Of a stretch of DNA of 64,000 nucleotides, positions 17,816 through 26,267 are shown one piece after another. Below the pieces are notes generated by a model, which was not told the origin of the DNA, made no database searches, and saw only the letters and a list, made by a program, of their open reading frames with translations. The stretch comes from Chloroflexi bacterium CFX4. GTDB lineage: Bacteria; Chloroflexota; Anaerolineae; Aggregatilineales; UBA2796. How positions within the stretch are numbered: the stretch's first letter is position 1; every line of letters begins with the position of its first letter. Location of the stretch: positions 122,941 through 186,940 of the forward strand of contig QWHC01000009.1 in NCBI GenBank assembly GCA_021404685.1. The letters run 5' to 3'. The position numbers were made by a program, and so were the translations under genes.

Positions 17816-19315
17816 ATGTGTGTGCGCGCAACCACTGAAGGGCATGTTGATATTCTGCTGGCAAATCCGCTGTTCGTCTGGCACGATCCGGTTGAAAAAG
17901 CGCTGATGACGCCCTATTTCCCGCTTGGCTTGCTCTATTTAGCGGCGGTGCTGCGCCAAAACGATTACAGCGTGGCAGTTTATGACGGCGCTTTTGAGCA
18001 GGACTACAGCGGTTTTGAGCAAGCGCTGATCCGCTACCAGCCGAAGGTGGTTGGCATCACGGCGCTGATCACGGTGCGGCGCAACGCGCTTGCCCTTGCC
18101 GAGATCGCCAAGCGGCACGGTGCAACGGTCATCTTTGGCGGACCTGACCCGACCGGCAAGCCAGAGGCATATTTGCGGCACACAGGTGCTGATGGTAAGC
18201 GCGCCGTAGATTTGGTGGTCTGGGATGAAGGCGAAGTGACCATCATTGAGCTGATGAACCACCTCACCGGGCGCAACGGCGCTGATCTGCTCAGCTTGCA
18301 CGGCATTCGCGGCTTGCGTTTCCTTGACGAGCAGGGTGAGATCGTCTCCACGCCGCCGCGCCCTGCCATCACCGACATGGACTCCATTCCGTTCCCCGCC
18401 CGCGATCTGGTGGATTTCAGCGCCTATCAGAAGCACTGGACGGCGCGGCACGGCTACTGGAGCATGAGCATGATCAACACACGCGGCTGCCCCTACGCCT
18501 GCACGTGGTGCCAAAAAGGCATTTTCGGGCGCTCTTACCGCTCGCGCTCCGCCGCCAATGCTGCCGAAGAAATGCGCCTGATCAAAGAACACTACAATCC
18601 TGATCAAATCCGTGTGGTGGATGACATCACCGGTGTAGACCGTAAATGGGTGTTCGAGTGGCGCGCCGAAGTGCTAAAGCGGAATGCCTCCATTCCCTTT
18701 GAGTGCCTTAGCCGTGTCAATTTGGTGGATGTGCCGCTTCTCAAGGCACTCCAAGAGATCGGCTGCCAAAAAATCTACTTTGGCGCGGAAAGCGGCTCGC
18801 AGAAGGTGCTGAATGCCATGAAGAAAGGCACGAAGGTTGAGCAAATCTACCGTGCAGCAGAGGCGTGCCGCGAGGTTGGCATTCACGTCTACTTCTTCAT
18901 GATGGTTGGCTATCCCGGTGAGGAATTGGACGATTTGCACGCATCGGTCAGGATGCTGGTAGAGGCATTGCCGGATAGCTTCAGCACCACAATTGCCTAT
19001 CCGCTGCCCGGCACGGAATTTTACCAGCAGGTGCGCGGGCGCATTTTGCACGATGGCGACGATTGGGCATTCACCGCCGAGAACAAACTGCTCTTTGAGC
19101 GCGGCAAACACAACACGCACTTTTACCGTTGGGTGCAGCGTTGGTTCAACAAAGAATGGGAAGCCGCACGCCTGAAGGCGGGCAAGTTGCAGGTTTCGCC
19201 GCTTAAGCGCGCCCGAATTATGGCGGGCTTGCAGGTTTCGCGGCGCGTGGTGCAGGTTTTGGCAAAGCTGCCCGGCGGCGGCACGGTGGAATTTCACCCT
19301 GCACCGGGACGCTAA
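17816..19315 (+). CDS. B12-binding-domain radical SAM protein
   Basis: The 499-residue protein has an N-terminal cobalamin-binding-like Rossmann domain (about 15-160: LGLLYLAAVLRQNDYSVAVYDG, VVGITALITVRRNAL, ATVIFGGPDPT). The radical SAM domain follows, with the iron-sulfur motif CPYACTWC (CxxxCxxC) near residue 228 and GAESGSQKVLNAMKKGT. The layout matches the BchE/HpnJ-type group that performs methylations, cyclisations or other radical chemistry with S-adenosylmethionine. The substrate is unknown. The start at ATG 17816 has AGGTG 7 nt before it and fits the promoter at 17760; a longer form from 17723 would begin before the promoter. It is monocistronic; the next gene lies 147 nt further on. 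Confidence 0.88.
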   Translation: MCVRATTEGHVDILLANPLFVWHDPVEKALMTPYFPLGLLYLAAVLRQNDYSVAVYDGAFEQDYSGFEQALIRYQPKVVGITALITVRRNALALAEIAKRHGATVIFGGPDPTGKPEAYLRHTGADGKRAVDLVVWDEGEVTIIELMNHLTGRNGADLLSLHGIRGLRFLDEQGEIVSTPPRPAITDMDSIPFPARDLVDFSAYQKHWTARHGYWSMSMINTRGCPYACTWCQKGIFGRSYRSRSAANAAEEMRLIKEHYNPDQIRVVDDITGVDRKWVFEWRAEVLKRNASIPFECLSRVNLVDVPLLKALQEIGCQKIYFGAESGSQKVLNAMKKGTKVEQIYRAAEACREVGIHVYFFMMVGYPGEELDDLHASVRMLVEALPDSFSTTIAYPLPGTEFYQQVRGRILHDGDDWAFTAENKLLFERGKHNTHFYRWVQRWFNKEWEAARLKAGKLQVSPLKRARIMAGLQVSRRVVQVLAKLPGGGTVEFHPAPGR

Positions 19316-19462
19316 GGGTTGCCCTTCTGCGCCGAAACATTACGAGATAGTTATGCTGTTGGAATAGGCAAAATTGTTGAGAGCCACTAAACTTAGTCTT
19401 AGTTGGCGTTCGCGTGCTACTGGGTAAATGCGTGCAGACGCAGGTAGTGAGGAGTAGCGATT

Positions 19463-19837
19463 GTGCTGAAAGTTCTAATTGTGGATGATGACCCTGCTAT
19501 TCGCTTGGTAACGAAGCGCCTGCTTCGCCTGCTGAAATGCGATGTTTATGAGGCGAAAGATGGCGTTGAAGGTGAGGCAATTGCCCTTGAACTTCAGCCC
19601 GATTTGGTGCTGATGGATATTATGATGCCTAACCAAGATGGCTACGAGACGTGCATTCGGCTGCGTGCCGCGGGCTATGATCGCCCTGTGCTGATGTTCA
19701 GCGCGTTGCTGCGCGAAAATGAGCGTGCTTATGCCATGCAGATCGGCGCCAATGAATACGTGCAAAAGCCGATCACACGCGAACTGCTCAGCCGCTACTT
19801 AGATATAGACCAGTACAGCAGCGCACCAACCGCCTAA
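19463..19837 (+). CDS. Single-domain response regulator (CheY-like receiver)
   Basis: The 124-residue protein is one receiver domain with no output domain. The acidic pair is in VLIVDDDP, the phospho-acceptor Asp in LVLMDIMMPNQDG (about residue 53), the conserved Ser in LMFSALL, and the Lys in VQKPI. It would pass a phosphoryl signal by protein contact rather than DNA binding. The start is GTG 19463 with GAGGAG upstream. No histidine kinase gene is adjacent. A second receiver-only protein is encoded at 59010. Confidence 0.92.
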   Translation: MLKVLIVDDDPAIRLVTKRLLRLLKCDVYEAKDGVEGEAIALELQPDLVLMDIMMPNQDGYETCIRLRAAGYDRPVLMFSALLRENERAYAMQIGANEYVQKPITRELLSRYLDIDQYSSAPTA

Positions 19838-19868
19838 GCACACCCGAACACGCCAAACGCCCAAAAGG

Positions 19869-19896
19869 CCGCACGGCAGCCGCTGTGCGGTTTTTT
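19869..19896 (+). terminator. Intrinsic terminator after the response regulator
   Basis: CCGCAC (19869-19874) pairs with GTGCGG (19885-19890) and is followed directly by TTTTTT (19891-19896). Confidence 0.8.
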
Positions 19897-19917
19897 GTTG
19901 TTGTGCCGTTCTCGCGC

Positions 19918-19923
19918 TAGACT
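19918..19923 (+). promoter_or_regulatory. Candidate -10 element (GCGCTAGACT)
   Basis: TAGACT in the context GCGCTAGACT lies 47 nt before the BMP-family gene. The same ten bases precede cydD at the same distance. Confidence 0.45.
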
Positions 19924-19969
19924 CTATGGGTCTGCTTCTTTTGGAGATAGCCGAAAGGTCGCTTAACCT

Positions 19970-21058
19970 ATGCAACGCATACTGCGTGTTGCCTTCTTGA
20001 TTATGCTTGGCGCTGCTGCCTTTGCCGTGCAGCAGCCAACGCAAGCCCAAGCGCCGCTGCGCGTTACACATGTTGTGAATGGCACGCTTGGAGATCGCTC
20101 GTTTTTCGATTCAGCGCAAGAGGGCTTAGAGCGCGCTGCCGAAGAACTCGGCATTGTGCTGAAAGTTATTGAACTTGGTGAAGATCAGGCACGTTGGGAG
20201 CCGGGCATTGACGATGCCATGTCCGATACAGATGCCTACGATATTTTGGTGTTGGGTGGCTCGCTGGTTGCCGATTATCTGGTTGCCCGTGCGGACTTGT
20301 ACCCTGATAAAAAGTTCATCTTCCACGATGAGCCGATTGACTTCAGCCAATGCACTTGCGCCAACGTCTACAACGTGATCTACGCACAAAATGAAGGCTC
20401 GTACCTTGCCGGCGTCTACGCTGCGGCGATGATGCAGGCAAAGGCACTGCCCAACCTGAGCGGCAAGAACTTGATCGGTGCCGTGGGCGGCTTGGATATT
20501 CCTGTCATCAACGATTTCATCGTTGGCTACAGACAGGGCGCAAAGTCCGTCATTCCAGAGCTGGAAGTGCTGACGCAGTACATTGGTGGCGATAAGCCAT
20601 TCTTTGATACAGCCAAAGGGCTGGAGATCGCGCTTGCCATGTATGATCAAGGCGCAGATTTCACCTTCAGCGTGGCGGGCGGCTCCGGCTTGGGCATGAT
20701 CCAAGCGGCACAGCAGCGTGGCAAATACTTTATCGGCGTGGATTCTGATCAATGGCTGCTGCTCAAAGAGAGCGATCCTGCCGCCGCCGAGACGATCCTC
20801 ACCTCGATGATCAAGAACGTCGGCGATGCACTCTACCGCGCCATTGCCCTTACACTGGCAGATGAACTGCCCTTTGGCGAGACGGAAGTCGTCGGCATTG
20901 CCGAAGGTGCTATCGGCTTGGCGAAGAACGAATACTACGAGCGCATCACGCCCGATTCGGTCAAGGCGATCATCGCGCAGGCAGAGGCGGACATTATGGC
21001 GTGCCGCGTCGTGGTCGAGACGACCCTTGCCCCGCGTCCTTGTGAGCCTGCCAAGTAG
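19970..21058 (+). CDS. BMP-family (PnrA-like) ABC transporter substrate-binding protein
   Basis: The 362-residue protein has an N-terminal signal peptide (RILRVAFLIMLGAAAFA, cleaved near AQA) and a BMP-type binding domain: THVVNGTLGDRSFFDSAQEGL, YNVIYAQNEGSYLAGVYAA, IGAVGGLDIPVINDFIVGYRQGA and FIGVDSDQW. Family members bind nucleosides or similar small molecules outside the membrane and deliver them to an ABC permease. No permease or ATPase gene is next to it, so it would serve a transporter encoded elsewhere. No lipobox Cys is visible. It has its own promoter at 19918. Confidence 0.9.
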   Translation: MQRILRVAFLIMLGAAAFAVQQPTQAQAPLRVTHVVNGTLGDRSFFDSAQEGLERAAEELGIVLKVIELGEDQARWEPGIDDAMSDTDAYDILVLGGSLVADYLVARADLYPDKKFIFHDEPIDFSQCTCANVYNVIYAQNEGSYLAGVYAAAMMQAKALPNLSGKNLIGAVGGLDIPVINDFIVGYRQGAKSVIPELEVLTQYIGGDKPFFDTAKGLEIALAMYDQGADFTFSVAGGSGLGMIQAAQQRGKYFIGVDSDQWLLLKESDPAAAETILTSMIKNVGDALYRAIALTLADELPFGETEVVGIAEGAIGLAKNEYYERITPDSVKAIIAQAEADIMACRVVVETTLAPRPCEPAK

Positions 21059-21085
21059 CCCTACGGCTAGGGAAGCGTTTCTTTT
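21059..21085 (+). terminator. Weak hairpin plus T-rich tract after the BMP gene
   Basis: CCCTA CGGC TAGGG forms a 5-bp stem just after the stop codon, followed after five bases by TTTCTTTTT. It is a possible but weak terminator. Confidence 0.35.
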
Positions 21086-21142
21086 TGGCAAACCTTGCGG
21101 TAAAACTTTGTAACAAGCATATTGACATGGTAGAAAAACAAC

Positions 21143-22498
21143 ATGCCGCAACGGCTGACCAATCCGCATGAAATTTTTGAGGAATGCCTGCGCGCAGTGC
21201 AAGAAGGCAGTGCCTCAATTGAAGAATGTGCCGAGCGCTATCCACAGTTTACCGCGCTCGGCGCGCTGCTGCATCAGGCGCTTGCCTTGCGGTCGCTCAG
21301 CGCCGAAAAGCTGCCTGCCGCACAGCGCAGCGCCCTAGAGTCGCGGCTGCGCGCCGCCTATGCTTTGCACAACCGCCGTCCCGCCCGTTGGGTAGGGCGT
21401 TTGTTCGCCGCCGCCGCCCTGATCGGCATCTTGTTCGGCATCAGCGTGCTTCTGGCAGCCTTTGCCGCGCCAAGCGTGCCGGGCGATTTGCTGTATGGCT
21501 ACAAGCGCGGCATAGAAGACCTCACCGAGACGTTAGGCGGCACATCCGCCGCACTGCTGGATGAGCGCGCACGCGAACGCCTACGCGAGATTGAGATCGT
21601 CGCCGTGCGCGATGCCGCTGTGACGCCCGCCCTGCTCGAAGAAACTGCCCTGAGCGTTCAGCGCGCCCTGAGCGCCTTGCCCGAAGGCGAACAGCGCGAT
21701 AGCTTGCGTGCGCGCAGCCTACGGACGCTCCAATTTGTGGCACAAGTTAGCCCTAGCAGCGCTGCCGCCGCCCTCCAGATTGCCCAAACGCTGCTGCCAA
21801 CGCCCGCCCCAACGCAAGGTGCGGTTGCCATTCAGCCCAGCGCAACGCCCAGCCCGCCACCGCCAACCTTCACGCCTGCCCCGCCCAGCGCAACGCCCAG
21901 CCCACCGCCGCCAACAGCCACAGCGACCTTTACACCGTCCGCCACGCTGACTCCTTCGCCAACGGTTGTGCCGCCCAGCAACACGCCCACTGCCTTCACG
22001 ATCATCATCACCTTGCCCACGCAGTTGCCGACTGAAACGCAACCACCGACCGAGACGCAACCGCCTACTGAAACACCTAGCGCAACGCCCATCCCGCCAA
22101 CGCGCACGCCTGTTCCTACGCTGCCAACCGCTGCGCCGCCGTTTGTCTCGCCCGTGCCAACTGTGCCAAGCCTGACGCCAACGGCAACGCCTTTCGTGCC
22201 GTCGTCGCCCATTGTGCCAACGCTGCCACCTGTCTTGCCAAGTGATACGCCCGATGCGCCGCCGCCGCCCGCCTCAGACAGTGCAACGGAAGCGCCAACG
22301 CCGACCCGCACGCGCACCTTGCCGCCGTGCGATCCCAACGCGCCACCGCCGCCGCTGCGCTTTAATGCCGAAGGCACACCGCTGCCTACCTTCACACCGA
22401 CGCCGTGCGCCACCTACACGCCGACGCCGCGCTTTGAGTTTTCGCCCACACCTTCGGGCAACCAAGAAAAGCCCGTTGAAACGCCGAGAGATTCATGA
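21143..22498 (+). CDS. DUF5667-type membrane protein with Pro/Thr-rich tail
   Basis: The 451-residue protein starts with an anti-sigma-like helical segment (ANP-type HEIFEECLRAVQEG, SIEECAERYPQF). One membrane helix follows (about 95-118, FAAAALIGILFGISVLLAAF), then a DUF5667-like domain (PSVPGDLLYGYKRGIEDLTE, ERARERLREIE). The last 230 residues are low complexity, rich in Pro, Thr and Ser, with internal direct repeats (PSATPSPPPPT twice, TETQPP twice). The tail would be extracytoplasmic and unfolded, like a stalk. Its stop overlaps the start of the next gene by four bases (ATGA), so the two are translationally coupled. No cognate sigma factor gene is adjacent. The function is unknown. Confidence 0.8.
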   Translation: MPQRLTNPHEIFEECLRAVQEGSASIEECAERYPQFTALGALLHQALALRSLSAEKLPAAQRSALESRLRAAYALHNRRPARWVGRLFAAAALIGILFGISVLLAAFAAPSVPGDLLYGYKRGIEDLTETLGGTSAALLDERARERLREIEIVAVRDAAVTPALLEETALSVQRALSALPEGEQRDSLRARSLRTLQFVAQVSPSSAAAALQIAQTLLPTPAPTQGAVAIQPSATPSPPPPTFTPAPPSATPSPPPPTATATFTPSATLTPSPTVVPPSNTPTAFTIIITLPTQLPTETQPPTETQPPTETPSATPIPPTRTPVPTLPTAAPPFVSPVPTVPSLTPTATPFVPSSPIVPTLPPVLPSDTPDAPPPPASDSATEAPTPTRTRTLPPCDPNAPPPPLRFNAEGTPLPTFTPTPCATYTPTPRFEFSPTPSGNQEKPVETPRDS

Positions 22499-24030
22499 TC
22501 TTTGCCATCTTTGTACGCCGCTGCCTTGTGCCTTGCCTGCTGGCAAGCACCCTGTTGCTGAGCGCCTGCGGACCTGCCGTTACACCAGAGGTCATCCGTG
22601 ATACGCGCAGCGAATTTACCCAGACTGCCCTTGCGCGCCCTTCCGCCACACCGACGGGACCGACGCGCACGCCCACGCCGACCAGCACGCCCTACACGCG
22701 CCCAACCGATGCTGCCACGCTCGATCTTGATCAGCCGTTGGCGCGCATTGGTGATCAAACGCTCACGCTTGGGCAGTTCCGCGCCCGCGTGCGCTACGAA
22801 CGGTTCGCCGCGCTGGACGAGGCGCGCCGCATTGTGGAGATCGTTGGACTGCAAGCCGTGAACCTGAGCGCTGCTGGCGAAAACCTTGCCGCCGACCGCA
22901 TCGCTGCAATCTTTAATTCACTCGCCAATTCGACCAATTTCGGCTACCAAATTTATGACGTGCTGCTGCGTGAGGCAGTTATCCGTGCCGAGTTCGCGGC
23001 GCGCAGCCTGACCTTGCCGCAAAGCGACATGGACGGCTACTGGATTCGGCGCTTTAACCTCCAAACTGCCGCTGATCCACGTGCGGCGCTGGCAGAAGAA
23101 CTTCCGCGCTATCTGGAGCAGGCAGCGCGCTATTCAGGCATGACGGAGGAAGCAATTTTAGAGACGGCAGAGGTCTTCGTCATGGCAACGCTGCTTCAGC
23201 CAATCATCGGGCGCGAAAGCGCCGCGCAGCCTGCTGTGCTGAGCCTGAAGGTGAAGCGTCTGATCGCCGCCAGCCTTGCCGATGCAGAAGCCGCCAAAGC
23301 AGCCATTGAAGGTGGTGAGCCGTTCCGCAGCGTGGCGTGCCGCCTCTCGATTGATCCTGCGGTGCGCGGGCAAAGTGGCGCGCTTGGCTTCCTCTCACGC
23401 TCAGGGCTGCCGCGTGGCTTGCCCGATCCTGCTGCCATCCTCAACGCTGAGCAAGGCAGCATCACCGATCCACAGCAGAGTCCGCTTGGCTGGCACATCT
23501 TTCAGGTCGGTGAAAAGCGCCGCGATGCCGATGGCGAACAGCTTGCCGACCTTGCTATGATTGTGGTGGCAAGCCAACCATTGGCGCAGGAGATTGCAGC
23601 GCGGGCGCGTGGTGGCGAAGATTTTGCCGCGCTCGCTTGCCAGTTCTCGCTGGATGCTGCCAGCAGCGGCAACGGCGGTGACTACGGCTTTGTGGACGCG
23701 GCGGCGCTGCCCTTAGAGTGGGCGCGCACCTTGGCGGGCAGTCCTGAGAACGGCTTATATGGCGTGCTGCAAACGGCGGCGGGCTACGAACTGCTCTTGG
23801 TGGAAGATCGGCGCGTAAATATCGCAAATCCGCAAGAGGTGGAGCGCGCCGTCGAATCTGCTTTTCGCAACTGGCAGGCGCGCCGCCTTGCCGCTGATCT
23901 AACGACTGTCAGTGAGGTATGGCGGCAGACGATCCCGACCGATCCGCTGCCCCGTCAGGTTGCGCCCTTCCTCACCGAAGAAACGTTCGGCTTGCCAACG
24001 CCTGCACCAACTGCGGCACCAACGCCCTGA
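22495..24030 (+). CDS. Lipoprotein with parvulin-type peptidyl-prolyl isomerase domains (SurA/PrsA-like)
   Basis: The 511-residue protein has a lipoprotein signal (LLASTLLLSACG, lipid-modified Cys near residue 25) and a Thr/Pro linker. A SurA-type helical region (about 80-250) follows, with two parvulin-like modules: one around FRSVACRLSIDPAVRGQSGALGFL and GWHIFQVGEKR, one around FAALACQFSLDAASSGNGGDYGF and GYELLLVEDRR. Such lipoproteins assist folding of exported proteins on the outer face of the membrane. The gene overlaps the DUF5667 gene by 4 bp and is followed 22 nt later by an acyl-CoA dehydrogenase gene. Conserved catalytic His residues of parvulins are not obvious in both modules, so a chaperone role is at least as likely as isomerase activity. 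Confidence 0.82.
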   Translation: MIFAIFVRRCLVPCLLASTLLLSACGPAVTPEVIRDTRSEFTQTALARPSATPTGPTRTPTPTSTPYTRPTDAATLDLDQPLARIGDQTLTLGQFRARVRYERFAALDEARRIVEIVGLQAVNLSAAGENLAADRIAAIFNSLANSTNFGYQIYDVLLREAVIRAEFAARSLTLPQSDMDGYWIRRFNLQTAADPRAALAEELPRYLEQAARYSGMTEEAILETAEVFVMATLLQPIIGRESAAQPAVLSLKVKRLIAASLADAEAAKAAIEGGEPFRSVACRLSIDPAVRGQSGALGFLSRSGLPRGLPDPAAILNAEQGSITDPQQSPLGWHIFQVGEKRRDADGEQLADLAMIVVASQPLAQEIAARARGGEDFAALACQFSLDAASSGNGGDYGFVDAAALPLEWARTLAGSPENGLYGVLQTAAGYELLLVEDRRVNIANPQEVERAVESAFRNWQARRLAADLTTVSEVWRQTIPTDPLPRQVAPFLTEETFGLPTPAPTAAPTP

Positions 24031-24052
24031 TCAATAGCTTGAGGGTTAGCCT

Positions 24053-25249
24053 ATGATCACGACCCGACCGAGTCGCGCCCAAATCTTGCAGGTTGCCGCC
24101 GATCTCGCCCAAAAGTTTGCGGCACGTGCGGCGCAGCACGACGCTGAGGGCAGTTTTCCGCACGAAAACTATGCCGATCTGCGTGCCAGCGGCTACCCGC
24201 TGCTGACCGTGCCTGCTGCGCTTGGCGGCTGGGGCGCAACGCTCTATGAGGCAGTCTTAGCGCAGGAGCAACTGGCAATGGGCGATGGCAGCACCGCCCT
24301 TGCCGTCGGAATGCATGTGCAGACCATTGGCGCGGCTGCCGAAAGCCGCCCTTGGGCAAACGCGATGTTCCCGTACCTGTGTGCGGAGATTGCAGCGCGT
24401 GGCGCCTTGGTCAATTCATGCGCCACCGAGCCAGAGCTAGGCAGCCCCAGCCATGGCGGCGCGCCTAAGACCACCGCACAGCGCGACGGCGATGGCTGGA
24501 TCATCCATGGGCATAAGACCTTTGCCAGCCTTTCACCCGAACTTGATTATTTCATCATTACGGCAGCCTTCACGGCGGAAGACGGCACGCCGCAGGTTGG
24601 GCGCTTTCTGGTGGCGCGCCAGCCCGCTATCCGCATTGAGCCAACTTGGGACTCGCTCGGAATGCGCGCCACAGGCAGCCACGATTTGTACCTGGAAGGC
24701 GCACGCGCACCATTGGCAGCCTTACTAAGCGCCGCGCCGATCAGCGTTGCCGATCCGAACAAGCCGACTGTGAATGCGTGGTTCGTCCTGATTGTATGCG
24801 CGGTGTATTTGGGCGTGGCGGCTGCCGCACAGCGGACGGCGCTGCACTATGCCCAGTCGCGCGTGCCAACAGCGCTTGGCAAGCCAATTGCCACCTTAGA
24901 GAGCATTCAGCGGCGCTTGGGTGAGGGCGAACTTGCGCTGCAAGCAGGGCGTGCCATGCTCTACCACACGGCGGCGCGCTGGGATAGCGATCCTGAAGGG
25001 CGCGCCGCGCTTACCGATGCGTTGATCGCCTGCAAGCTGAGCGTGACCAATGCAGCAATTCAGGTGGTTGGTCATGCCATGCGCGCAGTAGGCGGCGCCA
25101 GCATGACGCACAGGCTGCCGTTAGAGCGCTACTACCGCGATGTGCAGGCGGGCTTGTTTCACCCGCCCAGTGATGATAACGGCTTGGCTGCGCTTGGGCG
25201 CTTGGCATTGGCGCAGCACGCCACAGACTCCGACGCGCCGAGAGATTAG
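24053..25249 (+). CDS. Acyl-CoA dehydrogenase family protein
   Basis: The 398-residue flavoprotein shows the standard three-part fold: an N-terminal helical domain (FPHENYADLRASGYPLLTVPAALGGWG), a beta domain (VNSCATEPELGSPSHGG, WIIHGHKTFASLSPELDYF, LGMRATGSHDLYLEGA) and a C-terminal helical domain (HAMRAVGGASMTHRLPLERYYRDVQ). Members oxidise acyl-CoA thioesters or related compounds with FAD. The SPSHGG segment and the R-D end differ from beta-oxidation enzymes and recall the more distant DszC-like or nitroalkane-oxidase-like branches, so the substrate is open. GAGGG lies 7 nt before the start. It follows the parvulin lipoprotein gene closely and overlaps the convergent hydrolase gene by four bases. 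Confidence 0.88.
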   Translation: MITTRPSRAQILQVAADLAQKFAARAAQHDAEGSFPHENYADLRASGYPLLTVPAALGGWGATLYEAVLAQEQLAMGDGSTALAVGMHVQTIGAAAESRPWANAMFPYLCAEIAARGALVNSCATEPELGSPSHGGAPKTTAQRDGDGWIIHGHKTFASLSPELDYFIITAAFTAEDGTPQVGRFLVARQPAIRIEPTWDSLGMRATGSHDLYLEGARAPLAALLSAAPISVADPNKPTVNAWFVLIVCAVYLGVAAAAQRTALHYAQSRVPTALGKPIATLESIQRRLGEGELALQAGRAMLYHTAARWDSDPEGRAALTDALIACKLSVTNAAIQVVGHAMRAVGGASMTHRLPLERYYRDVQAGLFHPPSDDNGLAALGRLALAQHATDSDAPRD

Positions 25250-26040
25250 TGCTGTGCGTAGCGCGAATCGTTAAAGCCGCTGTGCCTGTGGCTGTTGTGT
25301 CCGCCGCGAGATTGCGTGCGCCGCGAGTGCCGCACGAAGGTATCGAACAGGTTTCGCATAGCGCCGTCAAAGGCGATCAAGCCTTCAGGGTGCCACTGCA
25401 CGCCGATCACAAATTCGCGGTCGGTATGCTCAATTGCCTCGATGACACCATCCGGCGCGTGCGCCACAACGCGGAAGTTCGGTGCAACCTGCTGAATCGC
25501 CTGATGATGAAAGCTGTTCACACGGGCAGTTTGCCCAAGAATGCGCGCCAAGTGCGAGTGCGCCTCCACCTCAATATCATGCGCCACATAGTCGCGCTGC
25601 TTCTCCGGAAAGTATTGGTGGCGGATGGCTTGCGGCAATTGGTCGGCAATATCTTGCAGCAGCGTGCCGCCGCCTGCCACATTCAGCGCTTGCACGCCGC
25701 GGCAGACGCCCAAAATGGGCAGATGATCGTCCAATGCCCAGTGCAGCAGCCGCAGTTCTGCCTCATCACGCAGCGGATCAATGCCGCCGGTCTTTGGGTG
25801 TGGCTCGCAAGCGTAGGTTTCCGGGTTCAGGTCGCCGCCGCCTGCCATAAACAAGCCGTCTAAGCGCTCGTAGAGGCTGCGAAGGGTTGTTTCACCAAGC
25901 GCCAGCGGGATGATGACAGGGATGGCGCCCGCAGCTTCTAGGGCGGTGATATAAGGACGGCTCATCGCAAAGCGCGGCGGCATAGATTCCGGCGAGGAAG
26001 TGTCGAAGAAGCTCGGGATGCCGATCAGCGGACTGCTCAT
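25246..26040 (-). CDS. Class I glutamine amidotransferase-like hydrolase (peptidase C26, PuuD-like)
   Basis: The 264-residue protein has the C26 signature: the nucleophile elbow ILGVCRGVQALNVAGGG and the catalytic His in GVQWHPEGL, with an early PLALGE...LYERLDGLFMAGGGDL segment. PuuD-type enzymes hydrolyse gamma-glutamyl-GABA in putrescine breakdown; other family members act on folyl-polyglutamates. No other putrescine genes are nearby, so the substrate is not established. I place the start at ATG 26040, where the folded domain begins (MSSPLIGIPSF) and AAGGTG lies upstream, not at the in-frame 26088. Confidence 0.88.
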   Translation of the reverse strand: MSSPLIGIPSFFDTSSPESMPPRFAMSRPYITALEAAGAIPVIIPLALGETTLRSLYERLDGLFMAGGGDLNPETYACEPHPKTGGIDPLRDEAELRLLHWALDDHLPILGVCRGVQALNVAGGGTLLQDIADQLPQAIRHQYFPEKQRDYVAHDIEVEAHSHLARILGQTARVNSFHHQAIQQVAPNFRVVAHAPDGVIEAIEHTDREFVIGVQWHPEGLIAFDGAMRNLFDTFVRHSRRTQSRGGHNSHRHSGFNDSRYAQH

Positions 26041-26060
26041 GCACAAAGCACCTTTCCGTG

Positions 26061-26110
26061 CCGCGTTCAAACGCGGTAACGCTAACAAATTGCCTGAGTG
26101 CTTCTCAGGC
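26061..26110. promoter_or_regulatory. Two inverted repeats in the hydrolase/CydD divergent region
   Basis: CCGCGTT CA AACGCGG (26061-26076) is a 7-bp inverted repeat just upstream of the hydrolase start. GCCTGAG TGCTT CTCAGGC (26092-26110) is a second one, flanked by an AT-rich tract TATTTTAATATTAT. They could be operators or leader hairpins of the minus-strand gene; no regulator is adjacent. Confidence 0.4.
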
Positions 26111-26217
26111 TATTTTAATATTATCATCTACGTCTGAACTATACAACAGGTTGTCCTTGATTTGTGAAGACCTTGTGATGTTTGCCGAGAGGCTTGGGCG
26201 ATGACCGAACAGCGCGC

Positions 26218-26223
26218 TAGACT
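26218..26223 (+). promoter_or_regulatory. Candidate -10 element (GCGCTAGACT)
   Basis: TAGACT within GCGCTAGACT lies 45 nt before the cydD start. It is identical to the element before the BMP gene. Confidence 0.45.
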
Positions 26224-26267
26224 AAACACCATCACGCAAACTGTCCGCAACCATCGAATAGGTGCTT

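Noticed and set aside
20126..21202. A 358-codon minus-strand frame over the BMP gene
   Set aside because: The plus-strand protein is a clear BMP-family member with signal peptide; the antisense frame shows no motif.
21832..22413. A 193-codon Gly/Val-rich minus-strand frame that looks like a repeat protein
   Set aside because: It is only the complement of the Pro/Thr-rich tail of the DUF5667 protein.
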